Position numbers and translations under genes: made by a program. Of a stretch of 29,719 bases of DNA, positions 8,144-16,458 are shown one piece after another (positions within the stretch are counted from its first letter, which is position 1; each line of letters opens with the position of its first letter). The notes under the pieces are model-generated. The model ran no database searches. It worked only from the letters and a program-made list of their open reading frames with translations, and was not told the origin of the DNA. The stretch is taken from assembly GCA_900770785.1 (NCBI GenBank), contig CAAGLJ010000059.1, forward strand, positions 1-29,719, given 5' to 3'. Origin of the DNA: Lachnospiraceae bacterium (lineage in GTDB: Bacteria; Bacillota; Clostridia; Lachnospirales; Lachnospiraceae).

Positions 8144-9175
8144 TTAGTGTTTATTTTTATCCTCCGTCCTGCTCACTGTAGTCCGGGATACCCCATGAGC
8201 AGTTTTAATGGTACTTACTTTCTTTACCTGTTTTCCCACCACTTTCTTCTGCTGCTTATTGATTCGTTTAACCCTTTTTTGAGGTGCTGCAACCATATTC
8301 TTAGGCACCGCTTTTACATAGTAATAATACTCATCATCTTCAAACTGCACCACTTCTGTCCGACTGTAGTCCACATTAAATTCCATAAAGCGTATCGCCT
8401 GGCAGATAAAAAGAGAAACCACACTTCCTATGATAATTTCCAGAACAGAAAAGTTCAGATCCATCATAAATTCGCAAATCAGCAAAAGAATTGCTTCTGT
8501 GGCAATTCCTATGATAATGGCTACATTCCAGGCATAGTTTATGGACATTTTCCTTATTGTATATACCAGAATTGCCGTTAACGCAAATACGATGATGGTT
8601 ACCAGCATAGCCTTATTATCCAGAATTCCATCGATCATCAGACGGAGCTTCTGGGAGCCGGTTTCCGCATCCTGTGCAGAAAAAACAGTGAAATTATCCT
8701 CCATATAGCTAATCATAAACCGAACCACCACACCACAGCTGACGGCAATAATAGATATGGGCCCTCCCAGAAGTCCGATGGCAATGGGCATCACATAGGG
8801 GATTTTTACGGCGAAAAGTAAAGGTGTCAGCAGAACCACCAATGTATTCCTGGGCGTAAAACGAAAATACAGCAGAAACAAAAGCAGAAACACCGCCAGG
8901 ACAGCAGCTGCGCACTCCATAGCCAATGAATAGCTATGGAGTACAACGAATAAAGCAGACACCAGGACAATAAAGTTACGCGGCATAAAAGAACACATCA
9001 ATGCTACAATCAGAACGATCGCGGGATTTTTCAGAGTGTCCATATAGCCCATATTTCCATTAATCAGCAGCAGGCAGACCAAAGCCATTAAAAACTTAAG
9101 AACTGGCTTTACGTATAATTCATGTTTGCTATAAAAATGTTTAATTGTATCTCTTATTTCCAGTAAACTTGTCAT
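8144..9175 (-). CDS. Uncharacterised polytopic membrane protein upstream of cdaA
   Basis: I do not recognise a named family. The 343-residue protein has about eight or nine hydrophobic segments, roughly at 23-40, 51-65, 67-83, 87-104, 110-122, 127-153, 188-206, 214-234 and 243-262. After the last segment comes a striking acidic/tyrosine patch, QFEDDEYYYYVK (277-288), and then about 50 very basic, probably disordered residues with many Lys, Arg and Gln. By the positive-inside rule the basic tail is probably cytoplasmic. It lies 26 bases after another small membrane protein gene and 17 bases before cdaA, so co-expression with the cyclase is very likely. A role with CdaA, in flagella or in the envelope is conjecture. 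Confidence 0.85.
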   Translation of the reverse strand: MTSLLEIRDTIKHFYSKHELYVKPVLKFLMALVCLLLINGNMGYMDTLKNPAIVLIVALMCSFMPRNFIVLVSALFVVLHSYSLAMECAAAVLAVFLLLFLLYFRFTPRNTLVVLLTPLLFAVKIPYVMPIAIGLLGGPISIIAVSCGVVVRFMISYMEDNFTVFSAQDAETGSQKLRLMIDGILDNKAMLVTIIVFALTAILVYTIRKMSINYAWNVAIIIGIATEAILLLICEFMMDLNFSVLEIIIGSVVSLFICQAIRFMEFNVDYSRTEVVQFEDDEYYYYVKAVPKNMVAAPQKRVKRINKQQKKVVGKQVKKVSTIKTAHGVSRTTVSRTEDKNKH

Positions 9176-9201
9176 GGATACTTCCTTTCGGTTCTCTCCC
9201 T

Positions 9202-9594
9202 TTATTCCTCTTCCCCGTAGAGCTGGGATAATTTTTTCAGATTTGCATAGTACAGCCTGGTACTCTGCAAAGACCGATTATACTGGTACAGTGACACCAC
9301 ATAAGTAATCAGCATGAATATCCCCAGCATAACCAGATAAAAAATGATTGCTGTCTTAATAAACTGAAACAGATCCATCTGATAGATATCTTTCATAAAA
9401 ACTTCAAAATCATACATAATGTATAATCCTACCAGTATGGCGTATGCCAGGGTAGTTGAGATCATCGCCTTCACAAGCTGCAGGCTGATATAATCGCTTC
9501 TGAAAAAGCCGACCACAGGCTTATGTTTACGAAACTCTCCCTGCTCATAAGCCGCCATACGGGTCATCAGCTTCACTCGTTCTTCATTAATCAT
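9202..9594 (-). CDS. Uncharacterised two-segment membrane protein
   Basis: This is a 130-residue protein with a charged N-terminal 40 residues, membrane segments at about 43-61 and 80-101, and a charged C-terminal tail ending in GEEE. No cysteine or catalytic motif stands out. It starts 18 bases after the yvyF stop and ends 26 bases before the larger membrane protein gene, so it belongs to the same transcript. The layout suggests it may partner the larger protein. The family is unknown to me. Confidence 0.8.
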   Translation of the reverse strand: MINEERVKLMTRMAAYEQGEFRKHKPVVGFFRSDYISLQLVKAMISTTLAYAILVGLYIMYDFEVFMKDIYQMDLFQFIKTAIIFYLVMLGIFMLITYVVSLYQYNRSLQSTRLYYANLKKLSQLYGEEE

Positions 9595-9612
9595 ATAAAT
9601 TCTTTGCCTTTC

Positions 9613-10023
9613 CTATTGCTTATCCAGATAGCGCATCTTTGCTCCATCCTTAGTAGGCTGCGGAGGCGGGGTAAATACTCCTCGCTTTCCAATCGCATTG
9701 TTCAATGTATTCGTCAGTTCAGCTTTACATTCCGGGCAATATTTTCCGCTCTTAATCATCTTTCCACACCGTTCACAGCCGATTCCCATAGGTGAATCAT
9801 CTGAAAATACCAGCCGTTCTTCTCTCACCCATTGCTGTATCTGCTTAACACTCACGTCGCAGGCCTCTGCCACCTCATGGATACCGGTTCTGACATTATC
9901 AGATACGTATTTTTTTACCTCCTGGAATTTGTCTTCCTCTTCCTGTCTGCAGGCAGCACATAAAACAGGCCCCATCACATAATTAAATAATCTTTTGCAT
10001 TTCCTACAGTTTCTTACATTCAT
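9613..10023 (-). CDS. yvyF: Flagellar operon zinc-ribbon protein, YvyF-like
   Basis: This 136-residue protein resembles the flagellar operon protein of the YvyF/TIGR03826 type found next to comF in Bacillus. It has two four-cysteine zinc sites, Cys6/Cys9/Cys22/Cys25 and Cys83/Cys86/Cys96/Cys99. Between them a helix-turn-helix-like stretch (about 48-66) precedes QQWVREERLVF. A regulatory, possibly nucleic-acid-binding role is inferred from those elements; the biochemical function is not established. GGAGG lies eight bases before the ATG, and comF ends 21 bases upstream. The pairing with comF, and flagellar rod genes about 3 kb upstream, support the assignment. Confidence 0.82.
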   Translation of the reverse strand: MNVRNCRKCKRLFNYVMGPVLCAACRQEEEDKFQEVKKYVSDNVRTGIHEVAEACDVSVKQIQQWVREERLVFSDDSPMGIGCERCGKMIKSGKYCPECKAELTNTLNNAIGKRGVFTPPPQPTKDGAKMRYLDKQ

Positions 10024-10044
10024 TGCTGTTTCCTCCTTATCTTT

Positions 10045-10749
10045 TTAAATGCCATGACCAATAGAAACCGAGAGAACGTATACATTGGCTATTCCCCCCT
10101 GACGGCATACTCTGGCCACAGCATCCACAGTACTTCCAGTAGTGTAAATATCATCTATTACTATAATTGTATTCAATTTTACATCATTTCTGCCTAATTT
10201 GAAAGCCTTTTTCAAATTATTTTGTCTTTCTGTACCTTCAATTCCTTTCATTGGACGGGTATTTTTCACCCTGATGACCAAATCATCCAGCACCGGCAGC
10301 TGCCAGATACGGGACAATTCCTCCGCCAGAACCTGTGCCTGATTATAGCCCCTTTTGCGCTTCTTTTTCTTATGTAAGGGTACCGGTACAAGGGCCTGTG
10401 GTTTCCACCCTCTTACCTTATCGGTCAGCCTGACTGCCATCTGTCTGGCATAGAACCTCCCATACTCCTGCCTCTTTCCATATTTAAACCGATAGAGGGA
10501 GGTACGGATATAATCATAGGGAAAAAGTGCCGCTCCTTCCTTAAACCAATGGGCTTTGCGGCTGCAATCAAAGCAGTATTCTTCCTCCGCCTTTACTGCC
10601 TTGCCGCATTTGCAGCATAATGGGCCTGTCAGATAACGAATTCCTTCTTTGCATCCGCTACAGATATCCTCCTGTCCCAGAGGCAGCACCTTATCGCAAA
10701 GGGCACATCTTTTTGGGTACAATAAATCCAAAATATCAAATTTAAGCAC
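10045..10749 (-). CDS. comF: ComF family protein (phosphoribosyltransferase-like)
   Basis: ComF proteins are needed for DNA uptake in competent bacteria, while the phosphoribosyltransferase fold suggests a link to nucleotide metabolism. The 234-residue protein has an N-terminal zinc region with CXXC pairs near 15-18, 30-33, 46-48 and 59-62. It also carries the PRPP-binding loop TIIVIDDIYTTGST (194-207). It begins with GTG directly after the recD2 TAA, with no gap, and AGGAAG inside the end of recD2 serves as ribosome site, implying translational coupling. Whether this organism is competent cannot be judged here. Confidence 0.93.
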   Translation of the reverse strand: MLKFDILDLLYPKRCALCDKVLPLGQEDICSGCKEGIRYLTGPLCCKCGKAVKAEEEYCFDCSRKAHWFKEGAALFPYDYIRTSLYRFKYGKRQEYGRFYARQMAVRLTDKVRGWKPQALVPVPLHKKKKRKRGYNQAQVLAEELSRIWQLPVLDDLVIRVKNTRPMKGIEGTERQNNLKKAFKLGRNDVKLNTIIVIDDIYTTGSTVDAVARVCRQGGIANVYVLSVSIGHGI

Positions 10750-13005
10750 TTATCTTCCTTCTACTTCTCTTATCCGTAAACTCAATCCTGTATAACGTCT
10801 GCTTTCATTCTCATTGGCAACCATCTCTGCCAGAGTTTCACTGCTGCCCAGAATGGTCAGACAGCTTTTTGCTCTGGTCACCCCTGTGTAAAGCAGATTC
10901 CGGTTAAGCAGCTGTCTTGGCCCCTTCAGCAGCGGCAAAAGCACTGCCGGATATTCGCTCCCCTGAGACTTGTGGATGGTGATGGCATAAGCCAGCTCCA
11001 ATTCCTCCAGACCGGAAAAGGGATAGATTACCCTGCGCATATCATCAAATTCCACCACCAGTGTTTGATTATAAGAGTGAATTTCTCTGATAATCCCCAT
11101 GTCCCCGTTAAAGACCCCTACACCTTTATCTATGGGGATGTTGTATTTACTGACGATTTCCCATTCCAGCTGATAATTGTTTTTTACCTGCATGACCTTG
11201 TCACCTACGCGGAAAATATTATCCCCGTAGAGATACTCTTCCTTCTGCTTTGATTCCGGATTCAGATACTTTTGCAGAATTCGATTCAGGGTTTCCACTC
11301 CCAGATTTCCTTTTCTCATGGGGGTCAGCACCTGAATTTCAAAGGGATGTATATGGCAGTAGCCAGGCAGCTTTTCCTGAATCAGCTGGATCATGTGTTT
11401 ATAAATGACATTAACGTCATTTCTTTCCAAAAAGAAGAAATCCTTACTTTTATTGTCTATTACCGGTCTTTCCCCCTGATGAATTTTATGAGCATTCACC
11501 ACGATATCACTGTCTTTGGCCTGGCGGAAAATCTTCTCCAGACGAACCACCGAAAAAGCCTCACTGGAAATCAAATCCTGAAGCACCTGTCCCGGGCCCA
11601 CTGAGGGCAGCTGATTTACATCCCCCACCAGAATCAATCTGGTTCCCGGAGCAATGGCCTTAAGCAATGCCTGAAAAAGATGGATATCCACCATAGACAT
11701 TTCATCAATAATAACTACATCTGCCTCCAAAGGATTATCCTCCTTACGGGTAAAGCCGGCTTTTTTCCCATTCTCCTCCAATCCGCCATTAAGCTCCAGC
11801 AATCGGTGTATGGTTCGTGCTTCAAATCCGGTTGCTTCACTCATTCGTTTTGCAGCCCGACCAGTGGGTGCAGCCAGAAAGATGTCCATCCCCTCCTGCT
11901 CATAATAGCTGATCAGCATATTAATTGTGGTAGTTTTTCCGGTTCCCGGCCCACCCGTCAGAATGAATACACCATGAAGAACAGACTCAAGGACCGCCTG
12001 CCTCTGCAGCTCATCCAGATGGATATTCAGCTTTTCTTCCAACAGCACAATTTTTTTTAAAACTGTATCACGATATGCTTCACCAGGCTCCCCTTCTTCC
12101 TCATCTTTGGAAAAAACCTCCAGAGCCGAGTCAATATCTGACAGCATCCTGGCACAATTCAGCTCCGCATAATAATAGACCCAGGCATAAACAAATATAT
12201 TTTCTCCATCGGTTTTTATCACTACTTTTTTATCCATAGCCAGATTGGACAACTGAAGTTCAATCTGCTCCGGTTTAAGTTCCAGCATAATGGAGGTATT
12301 TCTCAATAAAATCTCTTTGGGCAGATAGGCATGCCCCTCCACAGAAGCCAAAAGCAGGGTATACAGTATCCCGCTGCGAATACGGAAATCGGAGTCTGTC
12401 CGAATACCCATTCTGAAGGCAATCTCATCCGACATTCTAAAGCCAATGCCATGAACATCCTCTGCCAGCTGGTAAGGATTCTCTCTTATCACCTGAAGGG
12501 TCTTTGCCCCATAGGTTTCATAGATTCTTACAGCAAGGGTATGGCTGATTCCATACTGCTGCAAAAACAGCATCGCCTGACGCATATCCTTTTTTTCTTC
12601 CATCTGGGTACTGATCTCTCTGGCAATCCGTTCACTGATTCCCTTGACTTCCGTCAGTCTTTCCGGTTCTTCCTCGATAATGCGGAAAGTATCTTCTCCA
12701 AAGACCCCGATTATTCTCCTGGCCAAAGCCGGACCAACGCCTTTAATTGCTCCGCTTCCCAGATATCGCTCCATACTCTGGCTGTCGTCCGGCAACACTA
12801 TCTGATAGGAGCTGACCTTAATCTGGGTTCCATAAAGAGCATGTTCAACCTCTTCCCCCTGAATCAGAAGGTTTTCTCCCTGATCAACCTGCTGTAGATA
12901 TCCCACGCAGGTAATATCCTCCTCCTTTGTACTGAGGACAAAAACCGTATATCCATTTTCCGGTTTGCGATAAATTATATGGTCTACATAGCCCCTGAAT
13001 TCCAT
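10750..13005 (-). CDS. recD2: RecD2 family ATP-dependent 5'-3' DNA helicase
   Basis: RecD2 is a superfamily 1B helicase that works without RecBC and takes part in repair and replication-fork maintenance. The 751-residue protein has the typical N-terminal OB-like region, then helix-hairpin-helix repeats (GAIKGVGPALARRI near 85-98 and VKGISERIARE near 120-130). Walker A is LTGGPGTGKTT at 349-359, followed by Walker B VVIIDEMSMVD and a late motif AITIHKSQGSEYP. Length is normal for the family. The ribosome site before ATG 13005 is weak (GGGAAAAAGCGGA). It heads the compact run with comF, yvyF and the cda genes. Confidence 0.96.
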   Translation of the reverse strand: MEFRGYVDHIIYRKPENGYTVFVLSTKEEDITCVGYLQQVDQGENLLIQGEEVEHALYGTQIKVSSYQIVLPDDSQSMERYLGSGAIKGVGPALARRIIGVFGEDTFRIIEEEPERLTEVKGISERIAREISTQMEEKKDMRQAMLFLQQYGISHTLAVRIYETYGAKTLQVIRENPYQLAEDVHGIGFRMSDEIAFRMGIRTDSDFRIRSGILYTLLLASVEGHAYLPKEILLRNTSIMLELKPEQIELQLSNLAMDKKVVIKTDGENIFVYAWVYYYAELNCARMLSDIDSALEVFSKDEEEGEPGEAYRDTVLKKIVLLEEKLNIHLDELQRQAVLESVLHGVFILTGGPGTGKTTTINMLISYYEQEGMDIFLAAPTGRAAKRMSEATGFEARTIHRLLELNGGLEENGKKAGFTRKEDNPLEADVVIIDEMSMVDIHLFQALLKAIAPGTRLILVGDVNQLPSVGPGQVLQDLISSEAFSVVRLEKIFRQAKDSDIVVNAHKIHQGERPVIDNKSKDFFFLERNDVNVIYKHMIQLIQEKLPGYCHIHPFEIQVLTPMRKGNLGVETLNRILQKYLNPESKQKEEYLYGDNIFRVGDKVMQVKNNYQLEWEIVSKYNIPIDKGVGVFNGDMGIIREIHSYNQTLVVEFDDMRRVIYPFSGLEELELAYAITIHKSQGSEYPAVLLPLLKGPRQLLNRNLLYTGVTRAKSCLTILGSSETLAEMVANENESRRYTGLSLRIREVEGR

Positions 13006-13023
13006 TCCGCTTTTTCCCTTTAC

Positions 13024-13052
13024 TGTCTATATCCTTATCCACCTACAGTCAA
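13024..13052 (-). promoter_or_regulatory. Weak candidate promoter for recD2
   Basis: TTGACT (13047-13052) is a good -35. At 17 bases the -10 is TAGACA (13024-13029); at 15 bases it would be TATAGA. It lies between the flgJ terminator and recD2, where a promoter is expected. Confidence 0.35.
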
Positions 13053-13067
13053 TACGGTAATAGCAAA

Positions 13068-13092
13068 GGCCACTCCGGTATATGGAGCGGCC
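13068..13092 (-). terminator. Terminator after the flgJ-like gene
   Basis: GGCCACTCC (13068-13076) pairs with GGAGCGGCC (13084-13092), with one A-C mismatch and a 7-base loop. The minus-strand tail TTTGCTATT is a poor T-run, so termination may be partial. Confidence 0.6.
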
Positions 13093-13101
13093 TGTCATAC
13101 C

Positions 13102-13449
13102 TTATAAATTGTAATTCCGTTTCATCTGCTCATACAGCATCTCAGCGATTCCCAAGCCCTGTGTTTGAGTGGACTGTGTAGCCAAATCCGCTATGGCAGA
13201 ATCCTTAAAGTAATCTACCAGGGTGGAGGTGGAGCTGTTTTCTTCATCCTTAATAATGGTCTTTTCCATCTGTTTAAATATCTGCTCCAGAAAATACGCC
13301 TCAAACTGTTTGCACACATCCAGCAGCTCATCATCCGTAGCCTGGCTGTAATCTTTTGAAACCGTATTCTTCATTTTCGCAGTTTTGGCTTCATCTACCT
13401 GTTGTGTTAAATAATCACCGTATATATTAGTTAATCCCGAAAGTTCCAT
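13102..13449 (-). CDS. flgJ: FlgJ-like rod-binding protein (no muramidase domain)
   Basis: This 115-residue protein matches the N-terminal rod-binding domain of FlgJ. Characteristic segments are LLDVCKQFEAYFLEQIFKQME (about 42-62; only the general pattern is quoted here) and a C-terminal LGIAEMLYEQM. It lacks the C-terminal glucosaminidase half of proteobacterial FlgJ, as is usual in Firmicutes. It would assist assembly of the flagellar rod outside the membrane. GGAGG lies five bases before the ATG, and the gene follows flhP by 51 bases. A hairpin follows it, closing the mreB-flhO-flhP-flgJ unit. Confidence 0.85.
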   Translation of the reverse strand: MELSGLTNIYGDYLTQQVDEAKTAKMKNTVSKDYSQATDDELLDVCKQFEAYFLEQIFKQMEKTIIKDEENSSTSTLVDYFKDSAIADLATQSTQTQGLGIAEMLYEQMKRNYNL

Positions 13450-13500
13450 ATCTTCCTCCTGTTGCCTTATCCGTTAATATTCACAGTCTTATTCGAACCG

Positions 13501-14322
13501 CTATCTCTTTAACTGATTTGCCTGCTGCAACATTTCATCCGTGGTGGTAATCGCTTTGGAGTTCATTTCGTAAGCTCTCTGGGCAACAATCAGGTTTACC
13601 ATTTCATCTGCAACCTTTACGCTGGAGCCTTCCAGATATCCCTGAAGCACGGTACTTCTTTCCACATTATTGTTGGTTGCTTCATTGATTGCTGCTCCAC
13701 TGGCTGCCGTAGCCGAATACAGAGTATTCTCAACCTTCTCCAGACCGGAAGGATTAGCAAACTGGTACAATCCGATTGCCATTCCTGCAATGGGCTGTGG
13801 ATTGTTGGCTGCATCCGGATAGGTCAGCTGTCCATTAGAATCGATGCCAATTCTGGTTGCCACATAATTATTAGGCAATATAATGGGATTTCCCTGAGCA
13901 TTCAGAACCGGAAGACCATCGGTTGTCGCCAGCATCATGCTGTTATTGGCTGCCGTAGTGAAAAGGAAATTACCATTTCTGGTGTAATAGGTTTGTCCAT
14001 CTTCTCCCCGTACTGCAAACATGCCCTCTCCCTGAATAGCAAAAGCAGTACTGCTTTCCGAAGCCAGCATACTTCCCTGCTTAAAAATAGAAGTAATTGC
14101 CGAATTACGTACACCCAGGCCCGCCTGAGCACCAACCGGCTTGTTCTCTCCATTTGCTGTAGTGGTTCTGGTCTGAAGCTCCTGATAAAGAAGAGATTTG
14201 AATTCTGCAACCTCTGATTTATAACCTATAGTATTCACATTCGCCAGATTATTGGCGATGGTATCTACATTCGTCTGCTGGGAAATCATTCCTGTAGCTG
14301 CTGTCCATAATGATCTGACCAT
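13501..14322 (-). CDS. flhP: Flagellar hook-basal body protein, FlhP/FlgG type
   Basis: This is a 273-residue axial protein of the FlgF/FlgG rod family. The N-terminus has the basal-body rod signature (QTNVDTIANNLANVNTIGYK, about 16-35). The C-terminus has the matching helix, VKVADEMVNLIVAQRAYEMN, with coiled-coil character. These termini pack together to form the rod after export by the flagellar type III system. Its place downstream of mreB and a second rod gene copies B. subtilis mbl-flhO-flhP, so flhP is preferred over flgG. An AGGA ribosome site lies eight bases upstream. The start of flhO-flhP spacing (53 bases) fits one operon. Confidence 0.9.
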   Translation of the reverse strand: MVRSLWTAATGMISQQTNVDTIANNLANVNTIGYKSEVAEFKSLLYQELQTRTTTANGENKPVGAQAGLGVRNSAITSIFKQGSMLASESSTAFAIQGEGMFAVRGEDGQTYYTRNGNFLFTTAANNSMMLATTDGLPVLNAQGNPIILPNNYVATRIGIDSNGQLTYPDAANNPQPIAGMAIGLYQFANPSGLEKVENTLYSATAASGAAINEATNNNVERSTVLQGYLEGSSVKVADEMVNLIVAQRAYEMNSKAITTTDEMLQQANQLKR

Positions 14323-14375
14323 AACTTTCGTCCTTTCTCTTTTTGTACTCTATCTCATTTATCCGATTATACCTT

Positions 14376-15149
14376 TTATACCTTGCCTAACTGATTAGCG
14401 GCAATCTCCAGGGTGGCGTCGTAGCTTTGCACAATTTTCTGGTTGGTCTCATAGGCCCTGGATACAGAAATCATATTGACCATTTCGTTAACTACCGACA
14501 TATTGGACATTTCCAAATAGCCCGACATAATCTTGTAGTCTCCTGCTCTTTCCGTATAGCCCTCTACCGGCTCATAATAATTCTCACCATAGTGCTCCAA
14601 ATAATTATAATCCTCAAAATCCGTTACACCAACGGTGGCAACCAGAGCGTTGTTCTGCCAGATATTGCCCTGCTGATCAATAAGAGAGGACTGGTTAGGA
14701 TCAAGGCGGATACGGTTATTATTGCTTCCCAGAACATAATCCCCATCTTTGGTTACCAGATAGCCTTCCCTATTCAGCATAAAGCTTCCGTCTCTGGTGT
14801 ATTTGGTAGAGGTTTCCCCTCCCTTGTTGGTAAACTCTACTGCAAAAAATCCGGTTCCTGAAATTGCCAGATCATACGTATTCTCCGTACCTCTCATAGA
14901 GCCCTGGCTAAAGTCGGTATAGGTTTCCCCTATCTTGACACCCATGCTCATGGCTCCCAGGGGTCTTGCTGCAAGGGGATCGGTTGTATCCTTAATCTTA
15001 AAAGCCAGAACATCATTAAAGGCCTGACTGGTGGCTCCTTCCTTTTTAAAACCTACGGTAGAAGCATTGGCCAGATTATTGGTCAGCACGTCCATCCGAT
15101 TTTGCTCGTTAATCAGCCCTGTATAGGCTGTGTATAGTCCTTTTACCAT
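14376..15149 (-). CDS. flhO: Flagellar hook-basal body protein, FlhO/FlgF type
   Basis: This is a 257-residue rod-family protein. The N-terminal signature is NRMDVLTNNLANASTVGFKK (about 17-36) and the C-terminal segment is MSVVNEMVNMISVSRAYETN, both typical of FlgF/FlgG rod proteins. It is expected to be exported and built into the proximal rod. AGGAGG lies six bases before the ATG, and mreB ends 39 bases upstream. Order relative to mreB identifies it with B. subtilis FlhO. By sequence alone it could be called flgF. Confidence 0.9.
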   Translation of the reverse strand: MVKGLYTAYTGLINEQNRMDVLTNNLANASTVGFKKEGATSQAFNDVLAFKIKDTTDPLAARPLGAMSMGVKIGETYTDFSQGSMRGTENTYDLAISGTGFFAVEFTNKGGETSTKYTRDGSFMLNREGYLVTKDGDYVLGSNNNRIRLDPNQSSLIDQQGNIWQNNALVATVGVTDFEDYNYLEHYGENYYEPVEGYTERAGDYKIMSGYLEMSNMSVVNEMVNMISVSRAYETNQKIVQSYDATLEIAANQLGKV

Positions 15150-15188
15150 GGATTACCTCCTGTTTATCTCTTGTTTAGCTGCCAGTTT

Positions 15189-16184
15189 CTAGGCTTCGTC
15201 CCTATAGCCTGCCAGAAATTCCACATACTTGCCTGTACCGATTGCCACTGCCGTCATGGGTTCCTCTGCCGTCATGGTATTGATTCCTGTCTTGGAACAG
15301 ATCAAGTCCTCCAGGCCCCTGAGCAGACTTCCTCCGCCGGTCAACACAATACCGCGATCGGCAATATCTGCCGCCAGTTCCGGTGGTGTTTTTTCCAATA
15401 CAGTATGAATAGCTTCCACAATCTGGGCGGTACTGTCTCTAAGAGCCTCCTCTGTTTCTTCAGAAGAAACACGAACGGTCCGGGGAAGACCGGTTACCAG
15501 ATTTCGTCCTCTTACATCCAGAAAGTCAGGCTCTGTCCTCTTGAATGCAGAACCAATTTTAATCTTAACATCTTCTGCGGTACGCTCACCAATCAAAAGG
15601 TTATGCTTCTTACGCATATATCGAACGATAGCCTCATCAAAATCGTCTCCCGCTATTTTAATGGAAGCACTGACTACCGTACCTCCCAGAGAGATTACCG
15701 CAATATCAGAGGTTCCACCGCCAATATCTACAATCAAATTGCCACAGGGTTTGGAAATATCAATGCCTGCACCGATAGCTGCTGCAATGGGTTCCTCAAT
15801 AATGGATACGTCCCTTGCTCCAGCCTGATAGGTTGCGTCCTCTACCGCTTTTCTCTCTACCTCTGTAACGCCACTGGGTACACATACTGCAATACGGGGT
15901 TTTCTTAGAGTTCTTCTGCCGATTGCCTTCTGGATGAAATACTTCATCATCTTCTCTGTTACATCGTAATTGGAAATAACCCCCTGACGTAAGGGTCTTA
16001 CTGCCACAATGTTTCCCGGGGTTCTTCCCAGCATCAGTCTGGCATCCTCACCGATGGCTTTAATTTTATTTGTATCACGATCAAAAGCAACAACAGATGG
16101 CTCCTTAAGTACTACTCCTTTTCCTCTGATGTATACTAAAATGCTGGCTGTTCCCAGATCAATTCCAATATCGGTATACTGCAT
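15189..16184 (-). CDS. mbl: Rod shape-determining protein, MreB/Mbl actin homologue
   Basis: MreB-family proteins form membrane-bound antiparallel filaments that direct lateral wall synthesis. The 331-residue protein has the actin-fold motifs: phosphate-1 loop GIDLGTASILVY (7-18), phosphate-2 loop VDIGGGTSDIAV, and adenosine motif LTGGGSLLRGLEDLI. It lies immediately upstream of two flagellar rod genes, as Mbl does in B. subtilis, which favours the mbl name; mreC and mreD are absent nearby. A promoter lies at 16266-16293 and a terminator isolates it from uvrA. The ribosome site is GGGG about eight bases before the ATG. Confidence 0.94.
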   Translation of the reverse strand: MQYTDIGIDLGTASILVYIRGKGVVLKEPSVVAFDRDTNKIKAIGEDARLMLGRTPGNIVAVRPLRQGVISNYDVTEKMMKYFIQKAIGRRTLRKPRIAVCVPSGVTEVERKAVEDATYQAGARDVSIIEEPIAAAIGAGIDISKPCGNLIVDIGGGTSDIAVISLGGTVVSASIKIAGDDFDEAIVRYMRKKHNLLIGERTAEDVKIKIGSAFKRTEPDFLDVRGRNLVTGLPRTVRVSSEETEEALRDSTAQIVEAIHTVLEKTPPELAADIADRGIVLTGGGSLLRGLEDLICSKTGINTMTAEEPMTAVAIGTGKYVEFLAGYRDEA

Positions 16185-16260
16185 TCTTCATTCCCCTTTC
16201 CAAGTTTATATGGTTATTCTATCTAATCATTCGTTCATGTACCTGCTCTATAAACATACA

Positions 16261-16293
16261 CAGTTATTATAACTGATAAACTTTTATTTTGAA
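16261..16293 (-). promoter_or_regulatory. Promoter and overlapping palindrome for mbl operon
   Basis: TTCAAA (16288-16293) and TATAAT (16266-16271) are 16 bases apart on the minus strand. The -10 is centred in a perfect 15-base palindrome, CAGTTAT-T-ATAACTG (16261-16275), which would make a natural repressor site. The regulator is unknown. Confidence 0.55.
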
Positions 16294-16306
16294 AGGGTTT
16301 TCATAA

Positions 16307-16358
16307 AAAAAGCATGAAAACAAAAATGGTTCTGCCATTTGTCGCCTCCATGCTTTTT
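16307..16358. terminator. Two-tier hairpin terminator after uvrA
   Basis: An outer stem AAAAAGCATG (16307-16316) with CATGCTTTTT (16349-16358) surrounds an inner stem AAATGG (16324-16329) with CCATTT (16335-16340). A T-run follows on the minus strand. It separates uvrA from the mbl operon. The remaining bases 16359-16458 show nothing else. Confidence 0.8.
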
Positions 16359-16458
16359 CGTCGTTCCATCTTTGTATATTATCGGCATTTCATGGGAATA
16401 CTTTAGCTCTTTTTTTCATTTACTATCCATTACTCCGATTCAATGCCTGTGTGGGAGT

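Noticed and set aside
12331..12897. 188-codon plus-strand open frame opposite recD2
   Set aside because: Antisense to conserved helicase motifs, with no ribosome site.
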